A stretch of DNA of 28,925 nt, taken from assembly GCA_035605975.1 (NCBI GenBank), contig DATNGG010000133.1, positions 1 to 28,925 of the forward strand, given 5' to 3'. This stretch comes from CAIKMD01 sp035605975 (GTDB lineage Bacteria; Pseudomonadota; Alphaproteobacteria; ATCC43930; CGMCC-115725). Within the stretch, counting starts at the first letter, position 1. Each line of letters begins with the position of its first letter. A program made the position numbers and the translations under genes. Under the pieces are notes generated by a model, which was given only the letters and a program-made list of their open reading frames with translations, ran no database searches and was not told the DNA's origin. Of the stretch, positions 28,239 through 28,925 are shown piece by piece.

Positions 28239-28925
28239 TCAGGCGATGCCGGCGACCGCCGCATGGAGGCGCAGCGCGTCGATCACGCGGTCCTGCGGAA
28301 CATGGCTCAATCCGCATTCGCTGCCGATCGCGAAGGCCTCGAGATGGTTTCGGGCAGCGGCGATCCGGCGCCTTGCGCCGGCGATGCCGTCCTTGAGGTG
28401 AACGAGGCCGAGGGCAATGCGCGTCGGTGTCGGCAGGGCGAGCCCAGCCATAGGCTTGAAGTAGTCCTCATCGTCCCGGGCGATGGGCACGGGCAGGTGA
28501 ATGAGATCGATGGGCCGGCCGGGGCCGAGTTTGGCGGCGACACGATTGGCCATGATGACGGCGTCGCGCGTGCTCGAGGGCTCGACCGAGTGGCGCCCGT
28601 TCGAGTTGCCATAGCAGAAGTGAAACAGCAGCTCGACGCCCGCCGGGACCGCAGCGCCGAACCGGGCGAGGCGCTCGGCGAGCGGCTCGTACATTGCCTC
28701 GCGCGTGCGGCCGAAGCGTGTCGGCGCGCCGAGCTCGAGCGTCGCGAAGACCGCCGAGGCGCAATCCCACTGGATCGCGAGCTCCTCCGGTGGGATCGCC
28801 GCGGCGATCGTCTTCACTTCGCCGAGCAGCGCGCGCTCGAAAGCGGGCTCGATCGCGTCTTGCAAATCCTCGGGAAAATAGCGCCGGATGACGGGGATGG
28901 GATGGGCCAGGGTGCATTGAAACCG
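28239..28925 (-). CDS. Divergent MetE-like (methionine synthase C-terminal family) protein, 5' end beyond the window
   Basis: An open frame of 228 residues reaches the window edge, starting RFQCTLAHPIPVIRRYFPED and ending VAGIA with a stop at 28239; the true start lies outside. The TIM-barrel family fingerprint remains: IQWDCASAVF, LLFHFCYGN (His102/Cys104, numbered from the first visible residue) and AIGSECGLS (Cys204), the His-x-Cys...Cys zinc pattern of MetE-like proteins. The strand that should supply the Glu ligand reads PIDLIHLPVPIA with His143 nearby and no Glu. It is more diverged from MetE than the protein at 8390-9502. It is 235 bp upstream of the LysR gene on the same strand. Function unknown; zinc-thiol alkyl or methyl transfer is the family theme. 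Confidence 0.75.
   Translation of the reverse strand, partial: RFQCTLAHPIPVIRRYFPEDLQDAIEPAFERALLGEVKTIAAAIPPEELAIQWDCASAVFATLELGAPTRFGRTREAMYEPLAERLARFGAAVPAGVELLFHFCYGNSNGRHSVEPSSTRDAVIMANRVAAKLGPGRPIDLIHLPVPIARDDEDYFKPMAGLALPTPTRIALGLVHLKDGIAGARRRIAAARNHLEAFAIGSECGLSHVPQDRVIDALRLHAAVAGIA

Noticed and set aside
1..28925. Search for tRNA, rRNA, CRISPR arrays, transposases, integrases and attachment sites
   Set aside because: No direct-repeat array, no tRNA-like cloverleaf next to the gene blocks and no mobile-element protein signature was found by reading both strands.

Overview
The window is GC-rich DNA, densely packed with genes, and looks like the chromosome of an alphaproteobacterium, probably Hyphomicrobiales (Rhizobiales) or a relative. 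This placement is inference. It rests on the base composition, the many NMT1/SsuA-type substrate-binding proteins beside Rieske oxygenases, the MetE-like single-domain proteins, and a Zur/ZnuABC set of alphaproteobacterial style. I saw no rRNA, tRNA, CRISPR array, insertion sequence or phage gene.

Layout. (1) 1-4368, plus strand: the 3' end of a probable molybdenum hydroxylase gene, a UbiD-family prFMN decarboxylase, a secreted substrate-binding protein (SBP), a sirtuin and a LOG-family protein. (2) 4363-5619, minus: an MFS transporter. (3) 5753-9502, plus: a tight four-gene unit of cupin, class A FAD monooxygenase, a signal-less SBP-like protein translationally coupled to the monooxygenase, and a MetE-like zinc methyltransferase. 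(4) 9532-11816, minus: an exported SBP followed by a Rieske oxygenase alpha subunit. (5) 12014-14454, plus: an MBOAT O-acyltransferase plus an SGNH/AlgX-like partner. (6) 14488-17190, minus: a GH15 glycosidase and a glycine-zipper lipoprotein. (7) 17319-18498, plus: a MarC-family membrane protein and Zur. (8) 18486-21020, minus: znuA-znuC-znuB with overlapping genes and a Zur-box-like element before znuA. (9) 21340-28003, minus: a LysR regulator followed by a complete SsuABC/TauABC-type transporter (SBP, ATPase, permease), a second Rieske oxygenase and an LVIVD beta-propeller protein. (10) 28239-end, minus: a second, divergent MetE-like protein cut by the window edge.

How the parts fit. Regions 1-4 and 9-10 look like accessory catabolism of aromatic or carboxylated aromatic compounds: uptake by SBP-dependent ABC transporters, ring hydroxylation by Rieske oxygenases and a flavin monooxygenase, decarboxylation by UbiD, and possibly methyl or alkyl transfer by MetE-like enzymes. 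The substrate cannot be read from sequence. Three of the four SBP-type genes have no permease or ATPase here. Neither Rieske alpha subunit has a ferredoxin or reductase gene beside it. Regions 5-8 are envelope and housekeeping functions lying between the two catabolic blocks.

The most unusual observations are: the signal-less SBP-like protein fused by a GTGA overlap to a monooxygenase gene; an LVIVD propeller carrying repeated His residues and a helical insert resembling sigma-70 region 3; two MetE-like enzymes that differ in their apparent zinc ligands; and a znu system whose His-rich segment sits on the ATPase rather than on the binding protein.
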